Origin: Rhizophagus clarus
Lineage: Eukaryota > Glomeromycota > Glomeromycetes > Glomerales > Glomeraceae
DNA: 64,000 bases
Reading direction: 5' to 3'
NCBI GenBank assembly: GCA_015698045.1
Contig: BLAL01000037.1
Coordinates: forward strand, 310,001-374,000
The notes under the pieces are model-generated. The model was not told the origin of the DNA and did no database searches. It saw only the letters and a program-made list of their open reading frames with translations. Position numbers and translations under genes: made by a program. Of this stretch, positions 63,231 through 64,000 are shown piece by piece (the stretch's first letter is position 1; every line of letters begins with the position of its first letter).

Positions 63231-64000
63231 GCCTAAGAGTAAGAGGACAGTAGGTTCTTATATATTAAATTATTCGATACAAAGTTTTAATAATTTTTTC
63301 TATGATATGGTTTTTGGAATATATGGTCGTTTATAATGGGTTTCCTTATTGAACGTTATGAAAAACAATACATTTGGAAGTCGAGCGAGAAATTTTTCTT
63401 AAGATTCTTGCACATGTATAGAGTTTTGACTTATATATCGAATATTCAATTTAATACCTTTAATTTTATTTAAATAAAATAATATTTTGTATCGGATATA
63501 GGGCAATTGGATTAAAAATTTTTTTTTTTGGCAAATTTATAGATTTTCAAAGTCACATGACTTGTACCAGCATAAAAAAAAATTCGTAAGCAAATCCATT
63601 ACTGATCAGCTATAATGTTTCGACGTTTCGTCGTTGCATGCTCATAAGCCATAAACCACTTGAAAGGACAATCAAAGCTTTTTAAATCATTTTTGAAAAA
63701 TGATTAAATTTTAATATGCTTATACCAGCCAAAACATTTTTTTAGAAGATATTAAGAGAACGTATAAAAGATTAATTACTGCATCATAAATTCAGTTGTT
63801 ATAGTGATATAAGCATTGCATGTTACAATTTAGACGGGTGCATTTTTAGATGATGAAATGATGTTAGGCATTAGACAGCTATATTAAGTTAATTAATAAC
63901 GTTTTTAACTATGGTTTATTGTCACGGTAGACACATAATTAAATTTTTGAAAGCTCCATACGAAAATATTTTTCCTGTTCAATAAATTGTACTCTGATAA
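63231..64000. other. right-edge spacer, nothing recognised
   Basis: AT-rich with no open frame of note. It may hold the start of the ELMO-like relic's original upstream region. Confidence 0.4.

Noticed and set aside
1-64000. tRNA, rRNA, CRISPR arrays or retroelements
   Set aside because: No cloverleaf, ribosomal or array pattern was recognised by eye, and no reverse transcriptase or integrase motif was seen. A covariance or profile search was not possible.

Overview
The window is AT-rich eukaryotic DNA with many short GT-AG introns, single-base microsatellites and a large family of related protein kinases. The kinases carry tail motifs such as NATEEEQEAF, YNNPN and EEQDE and a WTSGNNDID box. 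From memory these are hallmarks of the expanded TKL-like kinases of arbuscular mycorrhizal fungi, so a Rhizophagus-type (Glomeromycotina) genome is the best guess. No database search was possible. Exon models were built by hand from splice sites, phase and homology between copies.

Layout: 2-163 is the 3' end of an unrecognised gene. 1173-2437 encodes a protein with seven predicted membrane segments. 3055-5072 is kinase A. 5.1-12.7 kb is gene-poor and holds two decayed kinase fragments. 13.8-24.6 kb holds three tandem kinase copies (B, C, D) in about 4.2 kb units. Unit D is followed by an intact RING-CH (MARCH-type) E3 ligase at 25320-26477, and units C and B carry only a decayed piece of its 3' end. 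An F-box-like gene (27083-27708) and an inverted intact kinase (E, 28281-30602) follow. 31-39 kb is a mosaic of old duplications: two decayed copies of a trypsin-like protease gene, kinase scraps and a pogo-type transposase remnant. Two conserved housekeeping genes stand head to head: a USP20/33-like deubiquitinase (40761-44917, minus) and a Tudor-SN/SND1 nuclease (45264-49158, plus). 51.6-63.2 kb is a second tandem pair of kinases (F, G), each followed by a decayed ELMO/CED-12 gene.

Of the seven near-full kinase genes, C, E and G read through as nine-exon genes of 582, 582 and 580 aa. A has one homopolymer length change, B a frameshift in the kinase domain, D a single Trp-to-stop change, and F several lesions. 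All share an N-terminal Cys-rich segment, a kinase domain and an acidic tail assembled from very small exons, including a 12-nt microexon. An apparent hydrophobic C-terminal anchor in B-E is really the open start of the following intron. Every kinase is followed, 100-150 bp after its stop, by the same inverted-repeat element.
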